Shown here: positions 12,527 through 26,500 of the stretch, piece by piece
How the letters are laid out: every line of letters starts with the position of its first letter
Position numbering within the stretch: the stretch's first letter is position 1
Assembly (NCBI RefSeq): GCF_026151205.1
Contig: NC_087081.1
Span: 3,043,246-3,107,245, forward strand
Length of the DNA: 64,000 bases
Source: Bolinopsis microptera
Lineage: Eukaryota; Ctenophora; Tentaculata; Lobata; Bolinopsidae
Reading direction: 5' to 3'
Position numbers and translations under genes: made by a program
The notes under the pieces: generated by a model
What the model was told of the DNA's origin: nothing
Database searches by the model: none
Seen by the model: only the letters and a program-made list of their open reading frames with translations

Positions 12527-15518
12527 TGCTCCATTTCGAACAGAAGCTGTAGCCACCTGCTTACAGAGCAGTCGAGCATGGTAATCTGATCGCCAATTGT
12601 TTGGGAGTTTCGTTGAGAGATTGAATATTCGTTAGCTCAATTTGAAGTGTAACAGTGTCAGAGTAGACTGAACGCTTCAATGATCGTCTCTATTTGAAGT
12701 TTTGAACCGTATATGGTTTGTATAATAGCCGTCGTGTCACTCAGACAAATCCGAAGAGCTCTCAACTAGTTAACAGAATCTAAATTACTGTCTCACTTTT
12801 GACTTCAGAACCAGATTTAAATGAAATTCAACTTGCAGTTTTTACGAAATTGCTATTTAACTATATTAAAATTACACTTTTACTTTCGAGCTTTGATCCC
12901 TCCTAAAAGTTAGGTATTGTAGCCATAAAATAGTAGCGAGGGAGCAGTAGTTCATATTTTAACCAATTATCTTATAAAAATTAAAAATTTCTCTGAGTAC
13001 ATTCTCATTCGAGCGCAGTACCCAGAATATAACCGTGTATTAAAGTAGGCCCGTCTCACTCTTCAGCCGCACCAACATTCCCTCTCTGGATCTGACAGAA
13101 TTGGATTAATTGGCACTGACTACAACATTAACCCTCCCACTTAGTAACTACATCACCCGCCCAGCGCCCTGAACCAGCATTTTAGACGAGGTTAAATGCT
13201 GACTCAGCCTTATGTCAGGGAGCAGGGTTGTGTGGTTGAGAGAGTGGGCGAGAGCGTCTAGACATGCACCACCTCTCTCAACTTTACTTTGATATTATAG
13301 TTTGTAAAAACTGTTCCACCGCTCTAATGTTGTGTTTAGTGTCTCTGTCGAGCTTTATGATGTTGTGGTTTGTGACTTTAAGTATGTCTTAAATGTTGGT
13401 TTAGTTTTGCGGTAAGAGCTTAAGAGGCTACAATCTAATTCACACCCGATTTAGAGGTGTCTGTGTTACTTCATTACGTGTTGCTTCCATGCGTTTTGCT
13501 TCCATGCGTCACTCGCCTACAATGTGGAGTTTCGTCTGAAAGCTTTAATAGGAGTCAGGACCATCCTGTGACCACCCCAGAGAGAGAGAGAGAGAAGATA
13601 TTTCTATCGTTCAGCGAGTTTGAGTTCTGGGGAGTAATGGTGTTGTGGTAATAGCTTAGTAGTAGTTGTAGTAGTGTTGCTTCCATGCGCATGTTTTAGT
13701 AGATAAGGATCAAATAGGATGTGCCGGAATTTAGGTGCTTGTTGATTTGATTTTAGCAACCAGGTTCTAGTTTAGAATTAAACAGTGTGGTGTTAAAAAA
13801 TAATTTCTCTAATTTATATCTGATGAGTGTAGATTATTTGTAGATAAATTATAATGCATCTGCTTTTTGTTGATTAATAAAATGACCGTGACTGTCTTAA
13901 ACTATATAGTGTCCTACAATAATAAGATTTAGCGTTGAAATCATTAAGTATGATCAATCTTATCATGTGACTGGCACTAATAGTGATCAGTGATTCAGTG
14001 ATAGCCTCATATCAGTGGAATGCGGAGTAGCGTCAACTGCGTAGCCTAGTTATTCCTTGCACTTATTTATCGTTGATTATCAGTGTTTAAAGTCGTGCAC
14101 AACTCACTAGCTTTGTTATTTCAGTATGACCTAATCACTCTGCTAATATCATATTTATGTTAACTCGCCCTGATGACTTGATACATAATTGCATGGTCAA
14201 TGATTATGACATTTTAATCACGTCGGCATGATATTTTTTAGACTGCCAATGTCAAATTCCTGTGTTTGTGACTATCATATTTGTGATGTTGAACAAATAT
14301 TTGTGGCAGAATGTGATTGTTATCTCCGCATATTTCTTTATCTTATCAGTTAATGGAATTTTAGAATTTTAGAGTGTAAGTCTTACACAGATTTACAACC
14401 TCACGTTATACTGCTTGATTCTGATAAGCAATTTATGCATTCAATTATCCATTTTTCATGAGTTGTTGAATTGCTTCTGTATATAGTTGTTGTGTAATAT
14501 TTGTTAGCTCATGCTCAGTCTGTTGCCCTTTCTGCCAATCGCCCTTTTTTCATTTATTTGTCCTGATTTCAGGCCACTTAATACTCTTGAGGGCTGAGTC
14601 CAGTTGGTCAAGCAGTACAAGTTTACCCAATAACACGATCAGTATATCTTTTAAGAATTGATTTATTTCATTTATCCCATAAATCAAAAGAACATCTTAG
14701 ATTTAAGATCACGTTGTGTTCATTTCATCACGTGGTGCTCATTTGGTCAATATTTCTTCATTATCTTAAGTTGCAAGGTGCAAGTATATTATGATGTGGC
14801 CGTCACAGAGCACACATATTATTTTAAAATACAGCATGTTTCGTCTTAGCACTACATTATTGTGAGTGCTGGGGAATTTCGTTTCAGTATAAAAATAGCT
14901 TGAACGTAAATTTTATAAATTTTTAAACTGCGCTAAGAAAATCCGCGAACGGTTTTACCAATTACCATTTTGTTAATGGCTTCGCTTGTACGTAAACGAT
15001 ATGACGATTCGCATTCTTTAACACTAATTGTGAGTTCTAATTATTCGCTGAGGTTCACTTATTTATGGAAAAGAGCGTTGATAACTTTAAACTGCATTTA
15101 ATCGATAAATTGTTGCCAAATTAGTTTCTATTGATTATGCAGTTACTTAATCACAGATATGCTTGGCTACGTGACATAAAAATGGGATCTCATATCTTTA
15201 ATCGGTGCTTGCGAGGGAAATAACGACTTCTCACTTAAAGTTAAACTACACTTTCGTGAATTTCGAACTTTATAAACGGTTTAACTTTGCTTTCTTTAAC
15301 CTGATACGGTACACAATTTCTGTAAATCACATCGCAGCTTTCGAGATTTCGTCTGTTTTAATTCTTTCAACACCACTGTGTATTAAATTATTATTAATCT
15401 AAAAAACTTAAACGCGGTTTAGTTACATTGAAACAACGACTTAGTTTCATAAAAACAGCTTTTTTAACCATGTCGCACAAACGTGATACTCAGAAACTAA
15501 TATAAATAATCATATTAT

Positions 15519-15580
15519 TTGCTCTGTTTGCTCAGTTTGCTCTGTTTGCTTTGTTTGCTCTGTTTGCTCTGTTTGCTTTC
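15519..15580. repeat. 9-bp tandem repeat (TTTGCTCTG)
   Basis: About six to seven copies of a TTTGCTCTG unit with minor variants (TTTGCTTTG, TTTGCTCAG). Confidence 0.9.
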
Positions 15581-16771
15581 CCTGTTTGTGATTGGCCCCA
15601 GAATATCCAGGTCTATATAATTGCCAGCTTATTTTATAGTATTAAAATAATTGGTAACTAACTATATTCTCTCCCTTTATCCTATGTAAAACACTCCTAA
15701 CATTGTGAGTTGTTCAGTCATTACTCTAGTTTATAACCAATCTAGTTTCATTTAACTCAACAAGATAATCAGAACCTAACATAATAACATCACTTGCATC
15801 ACGTGAAATTAAAGAACCAATCTGTACCAACATTGTTCCTAACTCTCGCATATCTCGGGTAACCTTTAACCAACCTGTCCGTGTTTATTCGCTATTTTAA
15901 ATATTTCGCTATCTTGTTAAAGATTAAAAAGATTGCTGTTTAGATAATGCTCATATTACTAAAATAATGACAGACTTGTTGATTAGTGGTTTCTGATAGG
16001 ACAATGCTATACTTTGACATCCTGCAACCTATTATCCATTTTATATCATGTATCTAAATTCTAAATCATCAGATATCAATATTAGTGTTAAATAGAATTG
16101 AATCGAATATCCCATGGGCGTAAACTATTGTTTCGTGTACGTTAACATGACTGGAAACGTGATTTCATATTTAATTTAGGTGGATACTGGAAATGTGCAG
16201 CTGTCCTCAATTACCCGGTGCTCAATGCTCATCCCCACGCACAATTAAATTCCATCTTAAACTGGTTATTGTTAACCTGATTTTAATTTCAGTAGGGACT
16301 GGATAAGTACTTTTAAAACCTGATTAGTATACTTGAGCATTACATATAAAGAGATATCACGTAAACCACAAGTTTCTATTTTAAGTTTTAACAATCATGT
16401 GAACGCTTTTAACAAGATTTTCATATTTCACAGCGATAACCGAAATAACAAGACACCTGCTCATTTTAATCGAATCGGTCAACTTACTAACACCGGCTTC
16501 GTCTCTTTTAAAGATATCCTTTCAGATAGGGTTTCAGAACTTGGGAACATATGCTCATTTTCTGTGATGTTTACAGCTCGAATTGTTATTCCCACCCTCG
16601 TAGTTAACACCTGTTGTTTTATAAATACCACTTTTCTTGTTCCATTCTAAAAACATTTAAACTTTATTTGGTCCAGTTTCGGTCACACCCGCGGGGTGTA
16701 GCCGGATATTTGTTTTTAGCATGTGTTTATAAACACTATTTAATAAACAATGTTTATAGCGAGCCATGCAA

Positions 16772-16796
16772 GGGGGGGGGGGGGGGGGGGGGGGGG
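16772..16796 (+). repeat. Run of 25 G
   Basis: An uninterrupted G homopolymer in otherwise AT-rich sequence. Comparable runs are C at 27442-27452 and 27460-27479, and G at 26805-26816. The exact length may be affected by assembly error. Confidence 0.9.
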
Positions 16797-17299
16797 CTCT
16801 ATAGATATTAATACGACAATAATCACCTCATTAACCTGTGTTTGTCATACTTTGTTTGTTATACTTCTCCGTACCTATCAAAGGTTAAAACATCACCAGC
16901 TCCCCTTTTTAAGGAGATGTAAACTGACCAATCAATCCGCTGACAATCACCCAACACCTTAGCCGTGAGAATTAACCTTTCACTTATCACCGCCCTATCT
17001 CAACCAATTAACCTGCCCCGGATAGTTTAGTAGCTTCTCAGGATAGTTAGTTAGGACCCTGATCATTAGAAACACCCCTAAAAGTTCGTTTTTGAAAAAA
17101 ATTTAAAACATCCGTAATTTCATTTCTGTTGTTTTAGTTTCGCTTTTAATTTTTTGTATGCGTATAGAAAATTAATACGGCTTAAAAATGAGATGTCCGC
17201 GACCTCGTTAGCTCTGTCCAAACCAGTGGATGATTGACCATGTCGAGACGTATTGGAGGAACGAAATTTACTCAATTTCTAAAAAGAACATTATGCTCT

Positions 17300-19865
17300 T
17301 TTACTGCCATGATACAATTGATAAATCCAATTGTTATATAATCGGGGATAAGTTTATTATTTAAATGAATTTTGGTTTGCAAATGTCAGTTTTAATTTTA
17401 AGTAGACTTTTGGTCGATTTTTAACAGGATTCGTAGTACAATATCTTTAATTGATCAAAAATATTGAGTTAGCTCCTTACACGTCTACTTCAGAATTGCG
17501 CCAGGTCTACTTGTCAGCCCAAGTTAGGGCTATTAAAGAAATTTGATCCGCATTTTAATTGTTTTGATGTTATTGGTAACAGGTTAAACATAAGTTCAAA
17601 GGTTATTCTGCTAGTTATCTAAAGGTTACTTAAAATTCTTGGGATTAAATTTAAACTGTAGATCTATATTCGATGTTAGAAATGTTTGTCTGAATCACTT
17701 ATGATGATGGAGTTGTGACACTGAAGCAACATTTTCACGATTTGTTATTTCATTTCGATTTGTTCGCTATTGTACTATCTAATAATGCTAACGATAGAGC
17801 TGAGATTCATCCATCCACAAACCAAATTCAGAAATCGCCGCCGTATCAGGAAATGCCCACTTGTAGTGTGGCAATGATGTGGAGGCTAATACAAACGGAC
17901 ATTATTACAGATCTTCTTAAACTTGATGTACGGAAAAATTGTTAGTAGACCCACATATGATAATTGGTAATTGTAGGGGCCCGAAGGGTTTTAGTTACTC
18001 TTATCGATAATATATGTGGTGAGGTATTGGTTAATGAGCTACCTTGCCCCTACCTTGAGAAAATTGATTCTAATAATCAGACGGCAAAAAAGTTCAATAG
18101 CTACTGTCAATGTTTGCGTGAGCAGGAGACGCGCATGTTAGATGAAGAAAATGAAAGTTGGGTAGGAAGGTTTTCTAGAGCTGTTGGGCTGAGTTAGGAC
18201 GCGCTTGCTTCTAGGGATGCTTCTAGGCTAGTGCCGGATGCTACCCAGGGTCCATGTATTTAATACTGTATTTTGCTATGAGAATGTTTAGAAGCTAAAC
18301 CGTGAGCATAGGTCTATTAAAAATGAACTTTAAGATTGTACGAAGGTCTTATATTTTGCTTGTATATTCTAAACGCAAGGAGAATTATATGTTTCCACAA
18401 TTATGAGGTGTCAGCTTTACCAAGTAGCCCACATTAAGCTTATGTTTGCACTATTGAACTCATAATCGTAGTATAATGCTGGAATACTAATATTCTAACA
18501 TCCCCTTATGGGTACGACACTACTGAAACCAAGGCTAAAAAGAGGAATTAGTTTTAGATGACCATTTTGTAAAAATAAGTGGCTCTGTCAAATGTTATCA
18601 AAGTAAAGCAATCCAACATTAGGATACAAATTATAAAATAGTAAATAAGCGGATGTTAGAATACCTCGTATGAATACAGGTTAGGAAAAGAGTTTGAATT
18701 GTTGCGGAGGTGGCTGACAAAATTGGTTATGACACAAACTTCGATGTTTTATTTTGTAATTATTTACCCCATCTGAAGAGGTGTGAGTTCTACAGTTAAA
18801 GCTGCAAAATGTATCAGGAAAGAACAGTTTTAAATCGTATTGTCAACTATAATTTATTAAACAATTTTAGCCATATTTACCCTCCATTAGAATGAAATTC
18901 CATTGGACCTGTTTCATCCATCTTTTGTATTACCCATGGAGGTGAAGGATTAGGGTTAGAGTAGGAGTTATTCGTTCTAAAATAAATTCAGGAAATTAGA
19001 AGACATTTGTTGCTCAGTTCCCGTCCCTTAGAAATTCAGGCTTCACTAGAGCAGCTTTTCAACGCGTTATTTAATTAAATAGCATAGATTTTAGGTCGAT
19101 GAATACGTGGCTTTATAATACAAAAATTCACGTACAAGTAATGCACTTGTTGCCTCATCCCCGTATTATATGGATCAAAAAGTGGTAGTTCTACCAAGAG
19201 TCAATTCGACACCCCTATTCCTACCTGTAATATAGTGCGGGACACCCCATAGTTTCTATGATAAGTAAATTCAATAAGACTTATGGTTGGAGTCCTGTTA
19301 AAGCCCACCCCATGCCATTTGGTGGAATACACGAGTTCGGGCCGGGCAGTCTTCGACCTGGCTTATTTTATTTGAGGTATGGTACTTTGTGAGTTAGATT
19401 ACTTAACTTTAATTTAAAAATTATTTAAAGAAACTGCAAGCTTTATATTAAAGAAAACGTGGGGCGTTTTCATAGCTTAGATCGTATTAGCATAATGACC
19501 TCATTATTTCATCGGTCAAGAGGATTACTTTGTAATGACATTATATTAAATTAGTTACTAAATTTTAGTAATAACCGTAGATCAGACCTCCAAATTCCAT
19601 TCCCTCATAGTGCCAAAAAAATTACAATCTTCATCTCTGAATTCCTTTCAAAACTACTGCATCTATGAATTGCGGGTTTAAACTATGGTTTAAATTTATG
19701 CATGTTGGTTGGGTGTTTTATGTAGGGGGTCGAATGTAATATTCTTTGTATTTGCATCGTTCTAAACTAAAATTTGTTAATTATGAATTAATTTCAGTTT
19801 TGAGCTTAATAGATTTGTCATGTAAATATCTATCCTGGCATATCTAATTGTTCTTTGTTACCATC
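17300..19865 (+). repeat. Large diverged direct duplication, copy 1
   Basis: Matches 20290-23505 in the same order and orientation over most of its length. Shared anchors include TTTGGTTTGCAAATG (17370/20356), the CAAC.TTTTCACGAT block (17729/20770), TGTACGAAGGT (18348/21596), ATAATCGTAG.ATATAATGCTGGA-like text (18463/21832), a GGACACCCC.TAGTTTC block (19240/22677) and TTGGTTGGGTG-TTTTAT (19706/23322). Indels are not multiples of three and no frame is conserved, so it appears non-coding. A 77-codon open frame at 17964-18197 has no counterpart frame in copy 2. Copy 1 looks more AT-rich than copy 2. Confidence 0.75.
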
Positions 19866-20289
19866 TGTCTAAAAGTTAAAATGGGAAAATGTGGTCCATC
19901 TCGTGCGAACTTTCCTAATGACCAGGGTCTCAGTTATTATTGTTATTAGTAAGTTATACACACCACAATTTGGAGCAGCATCACAATGGTGCTGACTGGT
20001 GGCCCTGTGTTAAACACACCCTCTCTCCCCCTCTTTATAGTTTAAACACTTGGAAATCTACCTGAACCCCATAATAGTGACTGTGAGCTGCTACTCTTCA
20101 TGTAATACTAATAAACACTTTGTTTGGTGTGTTAAAACTATGATTCGTCACGTGACTCTGTTGACGATCTGTCACCATGGTGATCTGTCACCATGGTTAC
20201 GAGAGGTGTATTGTGGAGGAGGAGTATTGTAATGTTACCAATTGTCTAGAAATTATTGGAATTGTTCATTAACTGCTCTTTGTGGAGCT

Positions 20290-23200
20290 GCAGTTACAAT
20301 TATTAAAAGCTGCCAATTGTTCAAAATCCGGAGAGTTTTATTTAAAACTGATCATTTGGTTTGCAAATGATCAGTTTTATTTTTGTGAAGGATTTCGGCG
20401 ATTTAACACGGAATTCTCGGTACCAATCTCTTCTTAATTGATCAAAGATACTTGAGTAGCTCACGATTGAACACGGTCTACCTTCCAATTTGAGGCAGAC
20501 CTCAGGTCTTGTCACTTAACGTTTAGCGGTATTGTAACAGGGAAATTTGAATGGTCCACATTTCTTAGATTGTTTTGATGTTTATTGGTTTTCACACGTT
20601 CAGGGCTAAAACCTAAGTTCAAGGTTATTCCTGGCTCAGTTCACCTCAAGGTTACCTTGAAAGATTCTTGTTTACAGTTAACTGTAGATCTATTTAGATT
20701 TCAGACTCATGTTTGTCGTGGCAATCATCTTGATGATGAATATGGTAGTTTGTTTTGACACGTGACAGCAACTTTTCACGATCGATTAGTTCATTTCATT
20801 TCAATTTGCTCCGCTATCTGTGCCATAAAATGCTACCTCCGGATGCAGCTGACGATACCCCACTCACAATCCACAAACACCAGGAGATCCCAGGACAACA
20901 TCCCGCACGTGGGCGCGTCATCAGGACAACATCCCGCACGTGGTGTCGTGGCAGTATTGTAGTTGTGGAGGCGTTCAATTATCATTACACACGTGCATCC
21001 TCGTCATTCTACAGAATCTTCAGTTCACATGACCCACTTGACTGCTACCCGAGCTACCACATTATTAATTTCGCTTAGTAGCACACATCCGGTGATGATG
21101 ATGGCCCTATAATATAGATATTGGTGGCCCTGGAAGGGGTTAAAGTTGAGCTGCTACTTTATAATTAATGATGTGGTGACCAGTCTAAACTTGGGGGTAA
21201 CCTAAATAGTCTCACCTTGACCCTCTCCACACCGTTATGATATTTTCTCATTAATCTGAAGAGGCAAAGTGTGTCAAATAAGCTACCTTAAACTGTTTGT
21301 TGTGAGCAGAGGAGACGTGCGCTGTGATGTTGAAACCGTGAAACCTTATGAGGTTGCTGTCTAGGAGGTTGCTGTCTAGGAGGTTGCTGTCTAGGTTTAA
21401 GCTTAGTACAGGATGCCTCCACTCACCTGGCTCCCTTATCGGGTGAACTAGCTACTTTTAAACTGTTTGTTGTTGCTGTGAGACGTGTTTGGTAGAAAGC
21501 AGAACCCGTGAAGCCTAGCGGGCTCTTAAAATGAATTGGCGGGAGATTTATCAGATCTTAAGACGACTGTCTACTTCATTAGAATTGTACAGTACTGTAC
21601 GAAGGTTTCATGATTCTCATAGTCGATCATGGTTTTGCAGTTCTTCAGGTTATGTTTTCCCAAACAACAGAAACAATTAAATGTGTTTTGGCCACCGATA
21701 TCATTTAAAAAACTGCTCGAATATTCTCGAAGGACGTAGTTCAGTATGGTATTCCACCATTATTGAGTGTGTCAGCTGTACCAGTAGCCACCTTGAGCCC
21801 CTTTAATGTGTTAATCTATTGACCGTCCTTATAATCGTAGCATATAATGCTGGACACATTAAATACGTGCCTACCGACCCCCTGTGGGGCTACGACGCCA
21901 CTATCTGCACAACCAATCAGAGGGGAGTATTTCATCACGTGACCCCTGTAAACCAATCAGAGGGCTGCATGTTAGTCACGAGAGCAATCAACATGCAGGA
22001 TACAATTGTTAAAGATTAGTAAAAGTTAATTGGGACTGGGAAAACACCCGTATGTAATGGACATGTAGTACGGAGGTTTGGGTTGTTTGCGGAGGTGGCT
22101 GACCCAAACTTTGGGTTGTTTGCCAAACTTCGACCACGTATTTAGTTGTTGTCCGTCCATTTTTAATTTTTGTATATTTATTTACCCGCTTTGAGGTGAG
22201 TTTAAAGTTAAAGCCTGACAAGTGATAATCCGTTTAACGAAAACAGTTTTAAATCGATGTCACCTTCCTACATATTGATTTAACACAATGGTTTAGCACA
22301 CGTATCCAACCGCTATGAATTGAACATTCCATTTGTGAAGTGCTGCTTTTCCTTCCGTACGTCTTTTGTATTACCCCCGATGAAGGAGGTGAAGGATGTA
22401 GGGGTTGAGTGGTATACTGCCGAGGTTCCTAAAAATAAGAGTTCGGTACGTATGTACGGTATGTTACATTTAGTTCAGTTCACTTAGAAATTCAGTCTTA
22501 TCTCTAAGAGCTCTTTTATCGAAGATGGCTGTGTTATTTAATATAAATAGCATAAGTTTAGGCTCTGAAACGTGCTTTTAAACACAAAATGCACGTGCAA
22601 AGTAATGCACAAGTTCTGGTGTGCTCTCTGATCACAGTTATATCGCTCTAATAGAGTCCAATGTGCGGACACCCCCTAGTTTCCTACCTGATAGAGTCCA
22701 ATGTGCGGACACCCCCTAGTTTCCTACCTGATAGAGTCCAATGTGCGGACACCCCCTCCAGAGAGGTCGTTATGGTTGGAGTCCTCGTAAACCCACACCG
22801 ACTGATGTCCACTTTGGTTTGGATCCCGTTTAGTTCGTGGTCTTTCCAGGGCGTCTTATCTCGACCTGGGTTTTTATTGTTATTTGAGGGATATGGTATT
22901 TGTGGTTGAGAAGTGTACTGTACTTTAATTTAAAAGATTGATTTTATGAAACTGCAAGGCATTAAAGACTAAAGTGGGGACCTTTTAATCTCATAGATTA
23001 GTCGTATTAGTCACTATTATAGACACTCCATTGATCCGTCATCGATGATCGAATGAGGATTTATTTTGTTAATCGACCGATTAAACATATTACTAATTAG
23101 TTACTAATTTATACTGTATACTAACCAGTAGATCCAGAGCAGACCCTCACACAAGGGGAAGGGCCCTCTCCATCCTCCCCTCCAAGTGCCACAACATCAG

Positions 23201-23505
23201 CGCTAACAAGTTCTATCATGCTCACTAGTAATATCACCTTCCACATCATATCTCACTGTACAAATATAGAAATTACCGGCTTAAGGAAACGTTGAATGGT
23301 TAAATTGTGAACTGAATTGTTGGTTGGGTGGTTTTATAGTAGGGGGAGTGATCCCCGTAATTATTCCTTTGTTTGATGTTTCTAAACTAATAATTCTGTT
23401 GAATTTATGATTAATTTTCCGTGGTGTCTGAGCTGTAAATTATGAACTTTGACATCGTTAACATCATCTCCACTCTTATAAGCATTATCAATTGTTCGTT
23501 GAATT
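20290..23505 (+). repeat. Large diverged direct duplication, copy 2
   Basis: Partner of 17300-19865, longer by several internal insertions, including a 15-bp triple repeat (AGGTTGCTGTCT type) near 21352-21397 and a 40-bp triple repeat near 22652-22758. It carries several CACGTG palindromes, for example at 20760, where copy 1 has a diverged sequence. No gene is supported within it. Confidence 0.75.
22652..22758. repeat. 40-bp tandem repeat, about 2.7 copies
   Basis: Near-perfect units each containing AGAGTCCAATGTGCGGACAC followed by CCCCTAGTTTCCTACCTG. Copy 1 of the large duplication has a single diverged version of this unit. Confidence 0.95.
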
Positions 23506-26500
23506 AATCATCCTGTCATGAAACATATAAATTACTCTGTCGCTTTAACAATCTCCTGAAAAAGGCCGATATTCTCAAGGTAATAAAGTATAATGCTAAC
23601 AGTCCAATATATTGGTTTACTGGTTATTAATTACAGTTAAGGTAACATGTGTTCTCTCCAAGGACATCTATTTCTCGAACTTTTACAATTTACATTATCT
23701 TCAGAATAAGAGATCGAATAATATCGGTAATTATTAACTTTAATAGTTAACTTTACCTCGAGACCATTACATTTAAGTAATATATAATAACTTTACCCAA
23801 GAAGAAAGGTAAGCTTAAACTGTTAAACAGCTTAAACTATTAAAACTGAACGTATATGTAAAGGTAAGCTCAGTAAATTATATGAGAGGTCGGCGTTTAA
23901 ATAATTAAGTTAGGTAATGTTCGCTACTTATCTAAAACATGGGGGTAACATCGCTCGTTGTGTGTTTCAATGTCAGTGAACTGTATCTTGTTGCATGTAT
24001 CATCATTGCCGCACTTCTCGTAGTTTGAGGGGCGTTTAATTTCACACCCCTTTCCTCTGTTTCGAATCCCTTCCCATGTCCAGCGCCTCGTTACTAGATT
24101 TAATATAGCACGTCCTAATGGCGCCCTTTTGACGCTTAAATACCGCGGCCGATAATATTCAACCGGCGCCAGACTGCCTGACTGCCTGCTGTGCAGCTGG
24201 GAATGAATCTGGGTTCCAACTTTCGCGCGCAAATTATTCTTTCTTCTTTTTTTCGCGCGCAAATTATGCTATTACTTTCATTTTCTGGTCGGTATCGTTC
24301 CGTCGCACGTTTATTTACGATTTTGTCGTGGAATCTAGCTTGTAAGTGTAAGTATTTACCACATCTTGCTTACCTATCTAAATCTGTTATTGCTACAACG
24401 TATGTATCGTTAATCGTACGGCTATAGACCTGAATTCATGCCTTAATTGTACTCAATAGATATGATCTCTAAAGTTATGTCAAGTGTACGATATCGTTGG
24501 TTTCGTTATATTACGTTATACTATGTTACTGTACACTTTATCGAAGTGTTATTTGCGGCTACATAGTTTTACGTGTTATACCTTGTAAATGTCACGTGAT
24601 GCAACAAATCGATATTTATTTATCAAAACGGCCGATATAAGAAAAGTATCGTAGCTTTGTGAGTTCTGAATAATAACGGTTTAAGACTTTAAGAAATTTA
24701 GACGACATCTATACGACATCTCTACGAAACAGCATTATCCGTACATTGCACATATCAAAAAAACATAGCATGGGATACGGTTCCATGCCCTGATGGTTCA
24801 CATTAACTTATATATCATGAATATTATAAATAAATCCTTCCTAAGTGCTGAGCCTCCCTTCAAACCGTGCATGTTTACTCAATAACATTATATTGCTACA
24901 AAGTGACCGGTGGAGGGAGCTAGGGAGTAGGGATCTGCTCTCTTTCAACATGTAATTTGAAATCGATTAATCTGCTTTCTCTCTCCGTTTAAACACCATC
25001 TTTACACGTTGCTGAAGTTGTGTTGTTGTTGTGACGCTTCTCTTTGTGTGTGGGGGCCGGGATGTTTTGTATTTGCTGTTTTTTTAACGTAGCCGATTGA
25101 TATTCATATCATTTTTATTGCCGATTCATGTAGAGTTCATGTTGCAAGCACCGAATCGTTTTCCTTCAACCAATACCATTGCTCTCCCCGTTTTAAGGTT
25201 AGACTGGAAACCGGATTTTGTAATGTGTACCATTATCGATATTTTAAAATTTGTAAGCTCCCACGGAATTAAGTTTAGTTTTTGCGATATCGTTAGCTGT
25301 AGCACACTTATTTTTTGAGAGGCTTCAACCTTAACCTTGATGGCGGCTACCTCCCTTTTAGATTTCGTGTTATTTAAATGTTATTCTCATTAACAAATCA
25401 GACGCACATTTGTAAGTTTTACGCTGCATGAACGCGGACTGGCTGAAACTGGTTCATAGCTATTTCCATCCCAATTACATAATATCTAATAATTTGTTGG
25501 CGCTTTAACTTGCAGTATAGGTGTGTTCTCTCTTGATTACAAAATTCTGATTTATAATGTATAATTAATGTTTAATCAATGTATAATGTACTGATGGTGG
25601 TATTTTACATTTGGGTTATAGCTGAGCTGCCAATCGATTACAATGTGCATTGTGCAATGGCTGAGTACTTGAGTAGTGTTACAAAATCTGGATTTTATAG
25701 TTTCCGGTCAATAATTTGCAGTGAGGTTTCACCTTCCAGTTCCCGTCCCCGAGGAATGTTAACGTATAATTGTGCACCAAAGTCCCGTAGGCAGACTAGA
25801 CCTTACCTTACCATTGAACAATTTGGTAATGATACTTTTAATAGTGGTCTCTTTTTAAGTCGATCTGGTGTTGGCTATTATTTACAACAGTAGTGTTCCA
25901 GCAACTAAATATCTTCAATATCTATGAAACTGTAAGAAAGCGACGTTACCGTACATCTCACCACAGACGGTGGTTATTATAAGAGACATTTTGCAGCATC
26001 TTTAAAGATTAGAAACATGTTTTGGCTATATTCTGCCGCTATATGGTTTGCGCAAGGTGTATTAATACTAATAGATCAGAATATTTAACCTTGAAACCTT
26101 TTCCCTCTGTTGCTTTACTTTTCGTTATAATACCTTTTTGCAGCTTTCACCATTAGCCGAGACGTAGGAATATAATTGTTCCCGTAAAATAATTCGTATG
26201 GCTCACAATCACATGTTTGCAGCTTCTGTCGATAGAAATTTACTTTACCTCTTTTCGATTCGATGGATTATTTTAATCCTTTTTGTGGCCGTTTCATATT
26301 TATAACAGATACATACTATATTACATTATCTCCACATAGATTTTTGTTCAAAATTTGATGAAGCACCTTTCGCGGAGGCTTCATAATATTACCTTGGGTA
26401 CCTCAACCTAACCCTAAAAGTAGATATCTAAATGTGCCCCATGAAATGTAACACGTCCCCTGGCTAACTAATAACCATTACTTTATCTTTACTATAAGTA

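Larger units (their letters stand above)
9068..17299. other. Gene-free AT-rich DNA
   Basis: No supported gene. I see scattered CACGTG palindromes, a three-fold CCAAT cluster near 12.45-12.53 kb, a 53-bp tandem duplication near 10.7 kb, a triple 13-14 bp repeat (TTTCAAACTGAATA type) near 11240-11280, a 9-bp repeat near 15.53 kb and a 25-G run near 16.78 kb. The longest open frame, 16333-16650 (105 codons), has no recognisable domain and could be chance. Confidence 0.55.

Noticed and set aside
16333-16650. 105-codon open frame
   Set aside because: No domain, signal or splice context. Could be expected by chance over this many kilobases.
17964-18197. 77-codon open frame with protein-like composition
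   Set aside because: The matching part of the second duplication copy does not keep the frame and differs by non-triplet indels.
24058-24070. Pol III B-box-like GTTTCGAATCC
   Set aside because: No convincing A box or cloverleaf could be placed upstream, so neither a tRNA nor a SINE head is supported.
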